A stretch of 64,000 nt of DNA from Kocuria dechangensis (GCF_014636775.1 NZ_BMEQ01000014.1:1-64000), one strand, 5' to 3'; numbered from the stretch's first letter, positions 18,172-27,498 are shown. Translations and numbers: made by a program. Notes: a model not told the origin generated them from the sequence alone.

Positions 18172-19995
18172 ATGAGCGACACCCAGCGCCTCGTCCCGTC
18201 GACCACCGTTGAGCCCGGGGACATCACCACCGATGTCCTGATCGTGGGCTCGGGCCCGGCCGGGTCCTCGGCCGCGCTGTTCCTGGCCAGCTACGGCATC
18301 GAGCACCTGGTGATCAATAAGTACGCCTCCACCGCCGACACCCCCCGGGCGCACATCACCAACCAGCGCACCGTGGAGATCATGCGCGACATGGGCATCG
18401 AGGACCAGATCGAGGCCGACGCGACCCCGCACCCGATGATCGGTGAGACCGTGTTCTGCACCTCCATTGCCGGGGAGGAGCTGGGGCGGGTGCGGGCCTG
18501 GGGCACCAGCCCGGCCCGGCACGCCGACTACGAGGCCGCTTCCCCGTCGATGAACTGCGACCTGCCGCAGACCTACTTCGAGCCGATCCTGGTGCGCAAC
18601 GCCATGGCGAGGGGCTCGAAGTACCGCTGGAGCACCGAGTACCTCACCCTCACCCAGGACCAGGACGGAGTCCACGCCCTGGTCCGCGACCGCCTGAGCG
18701 GGCAGACCTACACGATCCACGCCCAGTACCTCATCGGTGCCGACGGCAGCCGCTCCAAGGTCGCCGCCGACCTTCAGCTGCCGATGGAGGGGCGGATGGG
18801 CCGGTCGGGGTCGATGAACATCGTCTGCGAGATGGACCTGGCCCCCTACTGCCAGAACCGCGAGTCGGTGCTCTACTGGGTGCTTCAGCCTGGGGCGGCC
18901 GTCGGCGGGATCGGGCTGGGCCTGGTGCGCATGGTGCGGCCCTGGAACAAGTGGTTGATCACCTGGGGCTACGACATCGACCAGGCACCCCCGGAGCTGA
19001 CTAAGGACTCCGCGGCGGAGATCGTGCGCAACCTCATCGGGGATCCGACCCTGGAGATCGAGGTGGAGTCCTTCTCGCTGTGGACGGTCAACGAGATGTA
19101 CGCCACCCGCAACATGGCCGACCGGGTCTTCTGCGTCGGGGACGCGGTGCATCGTCACCCGCCGAGCAACGGGCTGGGCTCGAACACCTCCATCGGGGAT
19201 TCCTACAACCTCGCCTGGAAGCTGGCGCATGTGCTCAAGGGCCTGGCCGGGCCCGAGCTGCTGGCCACCTACAACGACGAGCGCGTCCCCGTCGGGGAGC
19301 AGATCGTCACTCGGGCGAACAAGTCCATCGACGAGTTCGGCGCGATCCTCGAGGCCCTGGGCATCGACCCGCGCGATGACACCGCCACCATGCAGGCCCA
19401 GATCGCCACCCGCAAGGACGCGACGGAGGAGGGCGAGGCCCGGCGTGAGGCCCTGCGCCAGGCCCTGGTGCTGAAGAACTACGAGTTCAACGCCCTCGGG
19501 GTCGAACTCGGTCAGCGCTACGCCTCCGCCGCGGTGGTCGGCGACGGCAGCCCGTTCCCGGCACCGGTGCGGGATGCGGAGCTGTACTACCAGCCCACCA
19601 CCCACCCCGGAGCCCGCCTGCCCCACGCCTGGCTGGGCACCGCCGACCCCACCGCACCGAAGGTCTCCACCCACGACGTGTGCGGCCACGGGCGGTTCAC
19701 CGTGCTGACCGGGATCAACGGCGCGGCCTGGGCCGAGGCAGCACGTGAGGTGGCCGCGGCCACCGGGGTGCAGGTGGAAGCCCACGTCATCGGCCCCGGC
19801 CAGCACTACGAGGACCTCTACGGCGACTGGGCCCGCCAGCGCGAGCACACCGACGCCGGGGCCATCCTCGTGCGCCCCGACAACCACATCGCCTACCGCT
19901 CCATGACCATGGTCGAGGACCCCCGCCAAGCACTCGAGGACGCCCTCAGCACCGTCCTGTGCCGGCGGTCCCCGGCTCTGGTTTTCGAGGCATGA
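18172..19995 (+). CDS. FAD-dependent phenol hydroxylase (resorcinol-type)
   Basis: A 607-residue single-component flavoprotein monooxygenase of the PheA/TfdB class. It carries the FAD dinucleotide motif VGSGPAGSS (residues 25-33), a DG motif (IGADGSR, near 183-189) and the second FAD motif GDAVHRHPPSNGLGSN near residue 322, then the thioredoxin-like C-terminal domain of this class. The enzyme should insert OH into an activated phenol using NAD(P)H and O2. Next to hydroxyquinol dioxygenase, resorcinol or a substituted resorcinol is the likely substrate, giving hydroxyquinol. A good ribosome-binding site (AAGGAG) precedes the ATG. Confidence 0.88.
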   Translation: MSDTQRLVPSTTVEPGDITTDVLIVGSGPAGSSAALFLASYGIEHLVINKYASTADTPRAHITNQRTVEIMRDMGIEDQIEADATPHPMIGETVFCTSIAGEELGRVRAWGTSPARHADYEAASPSMNCDLPQTYFEPILVRNAMARGSKYRWSTEYLTLTQDQDGVHALVRDRLSGQTYTIHAQYLIGADGSRSKVAADLQLPMEGRMGRSGSMNIVCEMDLAPYCQNRESVLYWVLQPGAAVGGIGLGLVRMVRPWNKWLITWGYDIDQAPPELTKDSAAEIVRNLIGDPTLEIEVESFSLWTVNEMYATRNMADRVFCVGDAVHRHPPSNGLGSNTSIGDSYNLAWKLAHVLKGLAGPELLATYNDERVPVGEQIVTRANKSIDEFGAILEALGIDPRDDTATMQAQIATRKDATEEGEARREALRQALVLKNYEFNALGVELGQRYASAAVVGDGSPFPAPVRDAELYYQPTTHPGARLPHAWLGTADPTAPKVSTHDVCGHGRFTVLTGINGAAWAEAAREVAAATGVQVEAHVIGPGQHYEDLYGDWARQREHTDAGAILVRPDNHIAYRSMTMVEDPRQALEDALSTVLCRRSPALVFEA

Positions 19996-20011
19996 GATGA
20001 GGAGCCCGGTG

Positions 20012-20977
20012 ATGAAGAGACGTGCTGGCATGGCTTCCTTGGCTCTGGTGGGCCTGTTGGGTCTGTCCGGGTGTGGAGTGGGGAAGGGAAGCGCTGTCGC
20101 ACTGGAGGCCGATGACCCCGTGAAGATCGGGGTGCTTCCCGTGGCGGACTGCGCTCCTATCTACGTGGCCCTGGAGAAGGGGTACTTCGAGGATGAGGGA
20201 ATCGAAGTCCAGACCCAGACCATGCAGAACGCGGCAGCAGTCGCTCCGTCGGTGATCAACGGCCAGTTGCAGTACGGGTGTGGGGCCATCACCCCGATTC
20301 TCATGGCGGCCGAGAAGGGCCTTCCGATCAAGGTGGCAGCCAATCTGGCTGACGTCGCGGAACAGGCAGATGAGGACGTTTCGGCTCTGCTCGTGCCGGC
20401 CACCAGTGCGGTGCAACGACCCCGGGAGCTGGAGGGCAAGACCGTGGGGGTCAACGGTCTGGGATCCATCCTCCACGTCACAGCGGCGGCGGCGATCAAG
20501 GCAGATGGCGGGGACCCGAGCAAGGTCACGTTCGTGGCGATGTCCTTCCCTGATCTCGTCAGCTCTCTCAAAGACGGCCGGATTGAGGCCGCTTCCGTGG
20601 TGGAGCCCTTCGTGGGAATGGGCATGTCCAACGGCGCGGTCGCGATCGAGCGCCCCTATCACCGCACGTTGGTGGCAGGGGAAACCATGTCGGTTCTCTT
20701 CACCGCAGATCCCTTCGTGCACAGCAATCCTGAGGTGGTCGAGAAAGTCCGGCGTGCCATCGAGCGAGCCAGCATCACAGCCGGGAAAGACCCTCAAGTG
20801 GTCCGGGACGTGCTCGTGGAGTACGGCGGAATGAAGCCCGAAGTGGCCGAACGGATGGGCCAACCGCCCTATTCGGTAGGAGCCGACGAGGAGGCGATAT
20901 CCCATGCCTCTCGCACCATGGTCGATCTCGGGTTCATGAAGGAACTCATCACCGGCGACGACATCGTCCTGAAGTAA
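20012..20977 (+). CDS. ABC transporter substrate-binding lipoprotein (NMT1/SsuA-like)
   Basis: A 321-residue lipoprotein. The ATG at 20012 is preferred over one at 19997 because GAGGAG lies seven bases before it. It has a signal peptide with lipobox LSGC (Cys21), so the protein should be anchored outside the membrane. The mature part begins DPVKIGVLPVADCAPIYVAL and FFEDEGIEV-like YFEDEGIEV, typical of NMT1/THI5- and SsuA/TauA-like binding proteins used for sulfonates, nitrate, thiamine precursors or aromatic acids. The permease and ATPase genes follow after one intervening gene. Uptake of the module's aromatic substrate is the natural inference. Confidence 0.87.
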   Translation: MKRRAGMASLALVGLLGLSGCGVGKGSAVALEADDPVKIGVLPVADCAPIYVALEKGYFEDEGIEVQTQTMQNAAAVAPSVINGQLQYGCGAITPILMAAEKGLPIKVAANLADVAEQADEDVSALLVPATSAVQRPRELEGKTVGVNGLGSILHVTAAAAIKADGGDPSKVTFVAMSFPDLVSSLKDGRIEAASVVEPFVGMGMSNGAVAIERPYHRTLVAGETMSVLFTADPFVHSNPEVVEKVRRAIERASITAGKDPQVVRDVLVEYGGMKPEVAERMGQPPYSVGADEEAISHASRTMVDLGFMKELITGDDIVLK

Positions 20978-21047
20978 CTGCCCCGGCTTGTTCCCCGCTC
21001 ATACAACTCTCTTTCTTACTGAAGTGCTTGGCCCAAGGAGGCTCCTC

Positions 21048-22193
21048 ATGACTTCTGCACCCCGACCGATGACCCTGGACGAGGCATCTGCCCACGGTAC
21101 CCGGGTCACCCTGCTCGGCACCGCCGGCGGGCCCCCGTGGTGGGAGAACTCGGACCGCTCCGGGATCTCCACGCTGATCACCGTCAACGGCGCCCAGTAC
21201 CTCATCGACTGCGGTGAGGGATGGGGCCCGATGTTCCGCAAGTCCGGCACCAGCACCCCCGGGTTCGAGCACGGGATCGACGAGCTGCGGGCGGTGTTCA
21301 TCACCCACCACCACTCCGACCACACCGTCGACTACCCCAATCTCCTGCTGCTGGCCTGGCACAACGGCTCCAACGGGCTCAAGCGCCCCGTGCAGATCCA
21401 CGGCCCCGGGGACCGCACGGTGCTGCCGCCGATCTTCGGGCAGCGCGAGCACCAGCCCGAAGTCTTCAACCCGGACTCCCCCACTCCGGGGATCGAGGAG
21501 TCCACCCACCGGCTGCTGCAGGCCTACGCCACCGACATCAACGACCGGATGCGCGACAACGCCAAGCAGGACCTGTCGGAGATCTTCGAGGTCCACGACA
21601 TCGAACTACCCGGGGCCACCGGGGAGGACCCCAACGGGGACCCGTCCCCGGCCATGGAGCCCTTCGAGATCTACGCCGATGAGAACGTACGGGTCACCGC
21701 GATCCTGGTCGACCACCGCCCGATCTTCCCCGCCTTCGCCTTCCGCTTCGAGACCGCCGACGGGTCGGTGGTGATCTCCGGGGACACCGGGGTGTGCGAG
21801 AACCTCGTCACCCTCGCCGAGGGTGCGGACCTGTTGCTGCACGAGTGCATCGACCTGGACTGGGTGTCCTCGCTGATGGGCCCGGGCTCTCCGAAACCGG
21901 ACCCCTACCTGATGCAGCACATGCTCGCCGCCCACACCAGCACCGACCAGGTCGGGCCGCAGGCCGAGAAGGCCGGGGTGAAGACCCTGGTGCTCACCCA
22001 CCTGGTCCCGGGCAACACGCCACGGGAGAAGTGGGAGGAGGCCAGGGCCGGGTTCAGCGGGGACTTCTACGTCGGGGAGGACCTGATGCACTTCGGCATC
22101 GGCACCCCCGCACCTGACCGTGCTGCGGCCACCGTGCCGGCCGCCCTCGGTGGCCAGATGGGAAGGGAGCTGGTGGGCGATGGTCGCCGCTGA
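21048..22193 (+). CDS. Metallo-beta-lactamase-fold hydrolase (RNase Z-like) within the importer operon
   Basis: A 381-residue protein with the zinc motif ITHHHSDHTVD (HxHxDH, about residues 85-95), TLLGTAGGPPW at the N-terminus and later SGDTGVCENL and LTHLVPG, all as in the RNase Z/arylsulfatase-like branch of the MBL superfamily. It starts after AAGGAGG and overlaps the next permease gene by 14 bp, so the two are translationally coupled. Its place inside an aromatic uptake/cleavage operon suggests hydrolysis of an ester, lactone or sulfate form of the substrate, not RNA processing. The reaction itself is unknown. Confidence 0.8.
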   Translation: MTSAPRPMTLDEASAHGTRVTLLGTAGGPPWWENSDRSGISTLITVNGAQYLIDCGEGWGPMFRKSGTSTPGFEHGIDELRAVFITHHHSDHTVDYPNLLLLAWHNGSNGLKRPVQIHGPGDRTVLPPIFGQREHQPEVFNPDSPTPGIEESTHRLLQAYATDINDRMRDNAKQDLSEIFEVHDIELPGATGEDPNGDPSPAMEPFEIYADENVRVTAILVDHRPIFPAFAFRFETADGSVVISGDTGVCENLVTLAEGADLLLHECIDLDWVSSLMGPGSPKPDPYLMQHMLAAHTSTDQVGPQAEKAGVKTLVLTHLVPGNTPREKWEEARAGFSGDFYVGEDLMHFGIGTPAPDRAAATVPAALGGQMGRELVGDGRR

Positions 22194-23025
22194 CATCACA
22201 CCCCCGGCCGGCGCCCCGGCCAAGGCCCGCCCCGGGTTACCCGTGTTGTGGGACGCCCGGGCCACCGATCTCGCTCTGGGTGCGGCCGCGGTCGCCGGGG
22301 TGCTCGGGCTGTGGGAGGCGCTCAGCCGCACCGGGGTCCTGGACACCCAGGTGTTCCCGGCCGCCTCCACCGTGCTCGTCGAGCTCTGGCGCCTGCTCGG
22401 AACCGGGGTCTTCTGGGGCGACCTGTGGGCGACCCTCTCCAGCGCCCTGACCGGACTGGCACTGGTCGTGCTCATCGGCACGGTCGCGGCGATGCTGATC
22501 GGACTGATCCGCTTCGTGGAGAACTCCACCTGGGTCGTGGTGGAGTTCCTCAAACCCATCCCGCCGATCGCCCTGATCCCACTGGGACTGCTGCTGTGGG
22601 GACCCTCCCCGACGATGAAGGTCACCCTGATCACCTTCGGGGCGCTGTGGCCGTTTCTGACCCAGATGGTCTACGGCATCCGCCAGACCAACAACGTGGC
22701 CCTGGACATGGCCTCCAGCTACCGGCTGGGCTGGTGGCTGACCACCACCCGCATCGTGGTGCCCACCCTGCTGCCCTACGCCCTGACCGGTCTGCGGATC
22801 TCGGCCTCGATCGCGGTGATCGTCTCGGTGGTCACCGAGCTCATCGGCGGGGCTGAGGGGATCGGTCAGACCATCGCGGTGGCCCAGATCAACAACGCCC
22901 TGCCCACCATGTACGCCTACATCCTCACCGCCGGTCTGCTCGGAGTGGGCATCAACCTGGTGTTCCAAGCCCTGGAGAAGCCGCTGCTGTTCTGGCACCC
23001 GTCCCAGCGAGGAGACACGAACTGA
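22180..23025 (+). CDS. ABC transporter permease 1 (SsuC/TauC-like)
   Basis: A 281-residue inner-membrane permease with about six membrane segments and the EAA-type loop MASSYRLGWWLTTTRIVVPTL-like region near residues 175-195. The start at 22180 (GTG-rich region, ATG preceded by GGAAGGGAG) overlaps the hydrolase gene, and its stop overlaps the next start (TGATG). Together with the following permease it should form a heterodimeric channel. Confidence 0.88.
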   Translation: MVAADITPPAGAPAKARPGLPVLWDARATDLALGAAAVAGVLGLWEALSRTGVLDTQVFPAASTVLVELWRLLGTGVFWGDLWATLSSALTGLALVVLIGTVAAMLIGLIRFVENSTWVVVEFLKPIPPIALIPLGLLLWGPSPTMKVTLITFGALWPFLTQMVYGIRQTNNVALDMASSYRLGWWLTTTRIVVPTLLPYALTGLRISASIAVIVSVVTELIGGAEGIGQTIAVAQINNALPTMYAYILTAGLLGVGINLVFQALEKPLLFWHPSQRGDTN

Positions 23026-23798
23026 TGAACACCCTCACCGACACCACCCGCACGGCCCTCACCCGCCTCTGGCTCCCCGTCGCCCTGGTCATCGCCTGGT
23101 GGGTCTCCTCGGCCGAGAGCACCTCGCTGTACTTCCCGCCGCTGGCCACCATCGTCGAGGTCTTCGTCCGGGACTGGTTCGGCCCGCACTTCACCGCCGA
23201 CCTGCTGCCGAGTCTGGGGAAGTTCCTGATCGGGTTCACCCTTGCCGCGGTGCTGGGCATCACCGGCGGGATGCTGCTGGGGATGAACCGCTACACCCGG
23301 GCCGCGGCCGAGCCGATCGTGCTGTTCTTCCGCTCCCTGCCCGGGCCCGTGCTGGTGCCCATCGGCATCATGGTCATCGGCATCGGCGCCGGGATGAACA
23401 TCTTCATCATGGTCCTGGGAGCAGTGTGGCCGACCCTGATGAACACCATCGACGGGGTCCGCAGCCTCGACCTCGTCCAACAGGACATGTCCCGCTCCTA
23501 CCGGCTCACCCTTACCCAGCGGATCCGCTACGTGGTGCTGCCCAACGCCGGCCCGCAGATCTTCGCCGGACTGCGCACCACCTTGCAGATGTCGATCATC
23601 CTCATCGTGGTCTCCGAGATGGTCGCCTCCACCAACGGGATCGGCTTCTACGTCCTGTACTCCCAGCAGACCTTCGCCGTGGCCGAGACCTGGGCCGGCA
23701 CCATCCTGCTCGGGGTGCTCGGCTACCTCGCGTCCCTGCTCTTCATCGCCGTCGAACGACGCGTGCTGGCCTGGCAGGCCGGCATCACCAAGGAGTGA
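23025..23798 (+). CDS. ABC transporter permease 2 (SsuC/TauC-like)
   Basis: A 257-residue polytopic permease. Its EAA-like loop is DMSRSYRLTLTQRIRYVVLP, followed by AGPQIFAGLRTTLQMSIILI. The start codon shares bases with the stop of permease 1 (ATGA-type overlap), showing tight coupling. Two distinct permeases plus one ATPase is less usual for the Ssu/Tau type, where one permease forms a homodimer. Confidence 0.88.
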   Translation: MNTLTDTTRTALTRLWLPVALVIAWWVSSAESTSLYFPPLATIVEVFVRDWFGPHFTADLLPSLGKFLIGFTLAAVLGITGGMLLGMNRYTRAAAEPIVLFFRSLPGPVLVPIGIMVIGIGAGMNIFIMVLGAVWPTLMNTIDGVRSLDLVQQDMSRSYRLTLTQRIRYVVLPNAGPQIFAGLRTTLQMSIILIVVSEMVASTNGIGFYVLYSQQTFAVAETWAGTILLGVLGYLASLLFIAVERRVLAWQAGITKE

Positions 23799-23803
23799 CC
23801 ACC

Positions 23804-24664
23804 ATGACCACCACCGGACCCACCACCGCCCGCGCCCCCGAGACCATCACCTATACCGGCATCGAATCCTCCTACGAGGGCACCATGCTCGAGGTGCGCC
23901 ACCTGAAGAAGAACTACGGGAGCGGGGAGAAGACCGCCCGGATCCTGGCCGACGTCACCTTCGACGTGAAGCCCGGGGAGTTCGTCTGCGTCGTCGGGCC
24001 CTCGGGCTCGGGCAAGACCACGCTGCTGCGCTCCATCGCCGGGCTCCAGGCCCCCACCAGCGGGGAGGTGATCTTCGAGGGCGAGACCGTCACCGAACCC
24101 CCGGCCAAGATGGCTGTGGTCTTCCAGGACTACTCCCGCTCCCTGCTTCCCTGGATGACCGTGGCCGCCAACGTCGAGCTGCCCATGCGCAACAAGTTCG
24201 ACAAGGCCGAACGCGCCCGCCGCGTCGAGGACGCCCTGATCTCGGTCGGGCTGGCCGGCAAGGGCAGCCTCTACCCCTGGCAGATGTCCGGAGGCATGCA
24301 GCAGCGGGCCGCGATCGCCCGCGGCATCGGTTACCAGCCCGACGTGCTGCTGATGGACGAACCCTTCGCCGCCGTCGACGCCCAGACCCGCATCGAGCTC
24401 GAGGACCTCGTGCTGCGGATCCGGCAGGCCTACAACACCACCGTGCTGTTCGTCACCCACGACATCGACGAAGCCGTCTACCTCGCCGACCGGGTCATCG
24501 TGCTCTCCGGGGCCCCGACCTCGGTCACCGAGAACATCGTCGTGGACCTGCCCCGCCCCCGGGACCAGATCGAGACCAAGGCTCTGCCCCGCTACGCCCA
24601 GATCCGTAACCAGGTCTTCAAGCTTATTCAGGAAGCCAAGTCCCACGCCTCAGTTCAGTCGTAA
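23804..24664 (+). CDS. ABC transporter ATP-binding protein (SsuB/TauB-like)
   Basis: A 286-residue ATPase with Walker A GPSGSGKTT (residues 65-73), a Q-loop VVFQDYSRS, signature MSGGMQQRAA near residue 161, Walker B DVLLMDEPFAAVD and the switch His in FVTHDIDEA. The first 25 residues are an extra hydrophilic leader. AAGGAG precedes the ATG by six bases, and the gene follows permease 2 by five bases. It powers the importer encoded by 20012-23798. Confidence 0.92.
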   Translation: MTTTGPTTARAPETITYTGIESSYEGTMLEVRHLKKNYGSGEKTARILADVTFDVKPGEFVCVVGPSGSGKTTLLRSIAGLQAPTSGEVIFEGETVTEPPAKMAVVFQDYSRSLLPWMTVAANVELPMRNKFDKAERARRVEDALISVGLAGKGSLYPWQMSGGMQQRAAIARGIGYQPDVLLMDEPFAAVDAQTRIELEDLVLRIRQAYNTTVLFVTHDIDEAVYLADRVIVLSGAPTSVTENIVVDLPRPRDQIETKALPRYAQIRNQVFKLIQEAKSHASVQS

Positions 24665-24788
24665 TCACACCGTCTGAGCGGTTCCCACCCCCACAGGTCT
24701 CAACGCACGCGGCACCGCGGGGAACAAGATTCCACAGAGGAAACGGCTCACGACGCCGAAGTCATCACCCATCACAGGAGGAAACACC

Positions 24789-25751
24789 ATGTCGTATCTC
24801 GTCGGATCTCACCACGTGACCCTCTCCGTGGGCGGAGCGCAGGAGGACGTGGACTTCCACACCAAGGTCCTCGGCATGCGCTTCATCAAGAAGACCGTGC
24901 TCTTCGACGGGTCCACCCCGATCTATCACTTCTACTACTCCAACGCCGACGGCGACCCCTCCTCGGTGGTGACCACCTTCCCGTGGGCCCAGGCCGGGCT
25001 CTACGGCAGCCGCGGCACCAACCAGGCCCGCGAGGTGCTGCTGTCCGTACCCGAGAACTCGCTGGACTTCTGGGCCAAGCGACTCACTACCCACGGGGTG
25101 GAGAACGTGCAGGTGGAGATCTTCGGTGAGCGCCGGGTGGCCTTCCTCCACCCGTGCGGGCTGGAGTACCAGCTGGTGGGCACCGCCAAGGACCCCCGCA
25201 GGGGCTTCACCGGCCACGGCGTGCCGGCAGAGGCGGCCATCCACGGCATCCACGGGGTGGGCATCCACGTCTACGACGCCGACCGGATGGTCGACTTCGG
25301 CACCGAGGTCTTCCACTCCCGCGGTCAGATCCTTGAGGACGGCGACCGGGCCCGGTTCCAGGTCGGCAAGGACGACTACGGCAACTTCATCGAGCTCACC
25401 GGCAACCGCACCGACGATCAGGGCACCTGGCGCTACGGAGCCGGCACCTACCACCACTTCGCCTGGAACCTCGACACCCTGACCAACCAGGAGGAGATCA
25501 AGTTCGAGATCGAAGGCGCCGGCTACACCGACATCTCGGAACTCAAGGACCGCAACTACTTCAAGTCCCACTACGTCCGCACCCCCGGCGGGGCGCTGTT
25601 CGAACTCGCCGTCACCCACGACGACGGCGGCTGGGACTGCGACGAGTCCCCCGAGGAGCTGGGCAAGAACTTCATGCTGCCCCCGCAGTTCGAGGACCAG
25701 CGCGAGCCCATCATGGCCCGGCTCGAGCCCGTCACCGTCGACGAGCACTGA
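24789..25751 (+). CDS. VOC-family ring-cleavage dioxygenase (MhqO/hydroquinone-type)
   Basis: A 320-residue protein with two tandem vicinal-oxygen-chelate modules, starting SYLVGSHHVTLSVGGAQEDV and continuing FHTKVLGMRFIKKTV, like the MhqO/MhqA group of ring-cleaving dioxygenases. Metal ligands probably include the His pair at residues 8-9 (SHHVT), a central His (GIHGVGIHVYD or TYHHFAW) and a C-terminal Glu (ALFELAVTHD). Such enzymes open hydroquinones by an extradiol-like reaction. An AGGAGG lies eight bases before the ATG. It is separated from the ATPase gene by 124 bp and followed by a strong terminator. Confidence 0.8.
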   Translation: MSYLVGSHHVTLSVGGAQEDVDFHTKVLGMRFIKKTVLFDGSTPIYHFYYSNADGDPSSVVTTFPWAQAGLYGSRGTNQAREVLLSVPENSLDFWAKRLTTHGVENVQVEIFGERRVAFLHPCGLEYQLVGTAKDPRRGFTGHGVPAEAAIHGIHGVGIHVYDADRMVDFGTEVFHSRGQILEDGDRARFQVGKDDYGNFIELTGNRTDDQGTWRYGAGTYHHFAWNLDTLTNQEEIKFEIEGAGYTDISELKDRNYFKSHYVRTPGGALFELAVTHDDGGWDCDESPEELGKNFMLPPQFEDQREPIMARLEPVTVDEH

Positions 25752-25762
25752 CCTGGACGACT

Positions 25763-25795
25763 GGGGTGCCGGGTCCTTCGCGGACCCGGCACCCC
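25763..25795 (+). terminator. Strong hairpin terminator after the VOC dioxygenase gene
   Basis: A perfect 14-bp stem (25763-25776 with 25782-25795), loop TTCGC, followed by CTTCT, twelve bases after the stop codon. Confidence 0.8.
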
Positions 25796-25869
25796 CTTCT
25801 CCAGAACCACTGTCTGGAATTCAACGCACTGACACCACACCGGCCCCTCGGGCTTGGAAGGATGCCCCC

Positions 25870-26523
25870 ATGTCGTCCAACATGCACCTGACACACCAGC
25901 CCACTCGCCATGGGGCACCACCGGAGTCCGCGGCCCTGGTCGTCTACGCCGTCCACGGCCGCGGCCAGTCCCCGGCCTTCATGGTTGAGGTCGCCGACCG
26001 CGTCGATCTGCCCGGCGTCGCCTGGGTTCTGCCGCAGGCTCACGATTTCAGCTGGTACCCACAGGGCTTCCTTGCTCCGACACAGGAGAACCAGCCCCAC
26101 CTCGACCATGCTCTAGAGGCGATCCGCGCCCACACCCGCCCCCTGCTGGGCGAGGACGGGCCGCCGGTGGTGGTGCTGGGCTTCTCCCAGGGCGCCTGCC
26201 TGCTCTCAGAGTGGCTGTTGCGCGACCAGCCACACCTGGCCGGGGCCGTCCTGCACACCGGCGGCTACCTCGGCCCCACCGAACGGGACTGGGTGGCCTC
26301 GCCCGGGCGCGGGCTCTCGGGCCAGGTGGTCGAGATGTTCACCGCCGAAGAGGACGCCTGGGTGCCCCTGCACCGGGTGGAAGCCACCAGCTCCGCCTTC
26401 CGCTCCTTGGGCGCCGCCGTAGAGCTGACCGTCTACGACGACCCCGATCACCACCTCAACGACGACTCCGTGCACATGATCCGCCGCTACCTCCGACACC
26501 GTCTCGGACCCTCCGCACAGTAG
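25870..26523 (+). CDS. Alpha/beta hydrolase, carboxylesterase (MhqD-like)
   Basis: A 217-residue serine hydrolase of the phospholipase/carboxylesterase family. The nucleophile motif GFSQGAC lies near residues 103-109, the Asp in TAEEDAWVP and the His in DDPDHHLND. The early AVHGRGQ segment is the oxyanion-hole HGRG motif. In Bacillus quinone-resistance operons a hydrolase of this type (MhqD) accompanies the dioxygenase MhqO. The same pairing with the previous gene supports a role in clearing ring-cleavage or quinone adducts. It has its own promoter region downstream of a terminator. Confidence 0.82.
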   Translation: MSSNMHLTHQPTRHGAPPESAALVVYAVHGRGQSPAFMVEVADRVDLPGVAWVLPQAHDFSWYPQGFLAPTQENQPHLDHALEAIRAHTRPLLGEDGPPVVVLGFSQGACLLSEWLLRDQPHLAGAVLHTGGYLGPTERDWVASPGRGLSGQVVEMFTAEEDAWVPLHRVEATSSAFRSLGAAVELTVYDDPDHHLNDDSVHMIRRYLRHRLGPSAQ

Positions 26524-26698
26524 AGCGCTGTCCCGGCCACGACAGCCCACCCCTGTCGATACACGAACCACTCGCGAGGTATCACTGCGGCGGGTGCACA
26601 CAGCTTTCCCGCCCTTCATCCACCGAGCTGTGAGGTGGTCCGCTGCCTCACCCACCCCGTGACTCCACGCTTCCCCACGACCAACGGCGAGGTACCCA

Positions 26699-27085
26699 GT
26701 GAACAAGTCCCTGACCACAGCAGGACGCCATCGATTCGCCGCCCGCGTGCTCGGCGGCGGTACCGAACCCGACCCCCGGTTCACACTGGCCAACGAACGC
26801 ACCTTCCTGGCCTGGATCCGCACCTCCCTGGCCTTCCTGGCCGGCGGCATCGCCGTGGAAGCGTTCACCGAGGATCTTTTTCCTGCACCGATCCGCACCC
26901 TCCTGGCCGTGGTCCTGCTCCTGCTCGGGGTACTCATCAGCGCCGGCGCCGCCTGGCGCTGGGTGGGCGTCGAACGCAGCCTGCGCCGCAAGGCACCGCT
27001 GCCCTTACCCCTGATCGCGCCCCTCCTGGGCATCGGCGGAGCCATCGCCTCCGCAGTCCTGGCCGTATTCGTCCTCCAGAACTGA
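26699..27085 (+). CDS. YidH/DUF202 family membrane protein (first of a pair)
   Basis: A 128-residue membrane protein with a GTG start after GCGAGG. The DUF202 signature ERTFLAWIRTSLAFLAGG is at residues 31-48, followed by two further hydrophobic segments (RTLLAVVLLLLGVLISAGA; PLLGIGGAIASAVLAVFV). The family is of unknown function and often occurs as adjacent pairs, as here. Confidence 0.85.
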   Translation: MNKSLTTAGRHRFAARVLGGGTEPDPRFTLANERTFLAWIRTSLAFLAGGIAVEAFTEDLFPAPIRTLLAVVLLLLGVLISAGAAWRWVGVERSLRRKAPLPLPLIAPLLGIGGAIASAVLAVFVLQN

Positions 27086-27098
27086 CCGGGGTCGGACC

Positions 27099-27461
27099 AT
27101 GAGCGGCTCCTCCCAAGACCTGCATACAACCTTGCTGCCCGGTCCACCGCACGACGACCCGGGCCTGCAACCCGAACGCACCACCCTGGCCTGGGGACGC
27201 ACGATTCTGGCCTTCATCACCGCCGCCGCCATCTGTCTGCGCTGGGTATCCCACCACGGAGTCTTCGTCCTGGCGCTTTTCGCCTTGGCCGTCAGCACTG
27301 GGGCGGTTATATACCTGACCCAGCGCACCCGCTACACCCGCAGCACCTCCGGAATCACCGCCGAACAGGTCGCCGCAGACGTCCTCGGTGTGCTCGGACT
27401 GTCCTTGGCCACGGTGGCCCTGGGAACTTTGGGAATCTACACAGTGCTCACCCTCTCCTGA
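27099..27461 (+). CDS. DUF202 family membrane protein (second of a pair)
   Basis: A 120-residue membrane protein with GLQPERTTLAWGRTILAF, the DUF202 signature, near residues 22-39, and three hydrophobic segments. It starts 13 bp after the previous DUF202 gene and is surely co-transcribed. The two may form a heteromeric membrane complex. This is the last intact gene before recombinase remnant 3. Confidence 0.8.
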   Translation: MSGSSQDLHTTLLPGPPHDDPGLQPERTTLAWGRTILAFITAAAICLRWVSHHGVFVLALFALAVSTGAVIYLTQRTRYTRSTSGITAEQVAADVLGVLGLSLATVALGTLGIYTVLTLS

Positions 27462-27498
27462 TCTCACCGTTCAGGCACGACGCAGGCCCGCCGACGAC

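Noticed and set aside
18148-20031. 627-codon open frame antisense to the FAD hydroxylase gene
   Set aside because: The plus-strand frame has clear FAD motifs; the antisense frame is a GC-bias shadow with Gly/His/Val-rich random composition.
21048-22193. RNase Z proper
   Set aside because: The fold matches, but its location inside an importer operon with translational coupling argues against tRNA processing.
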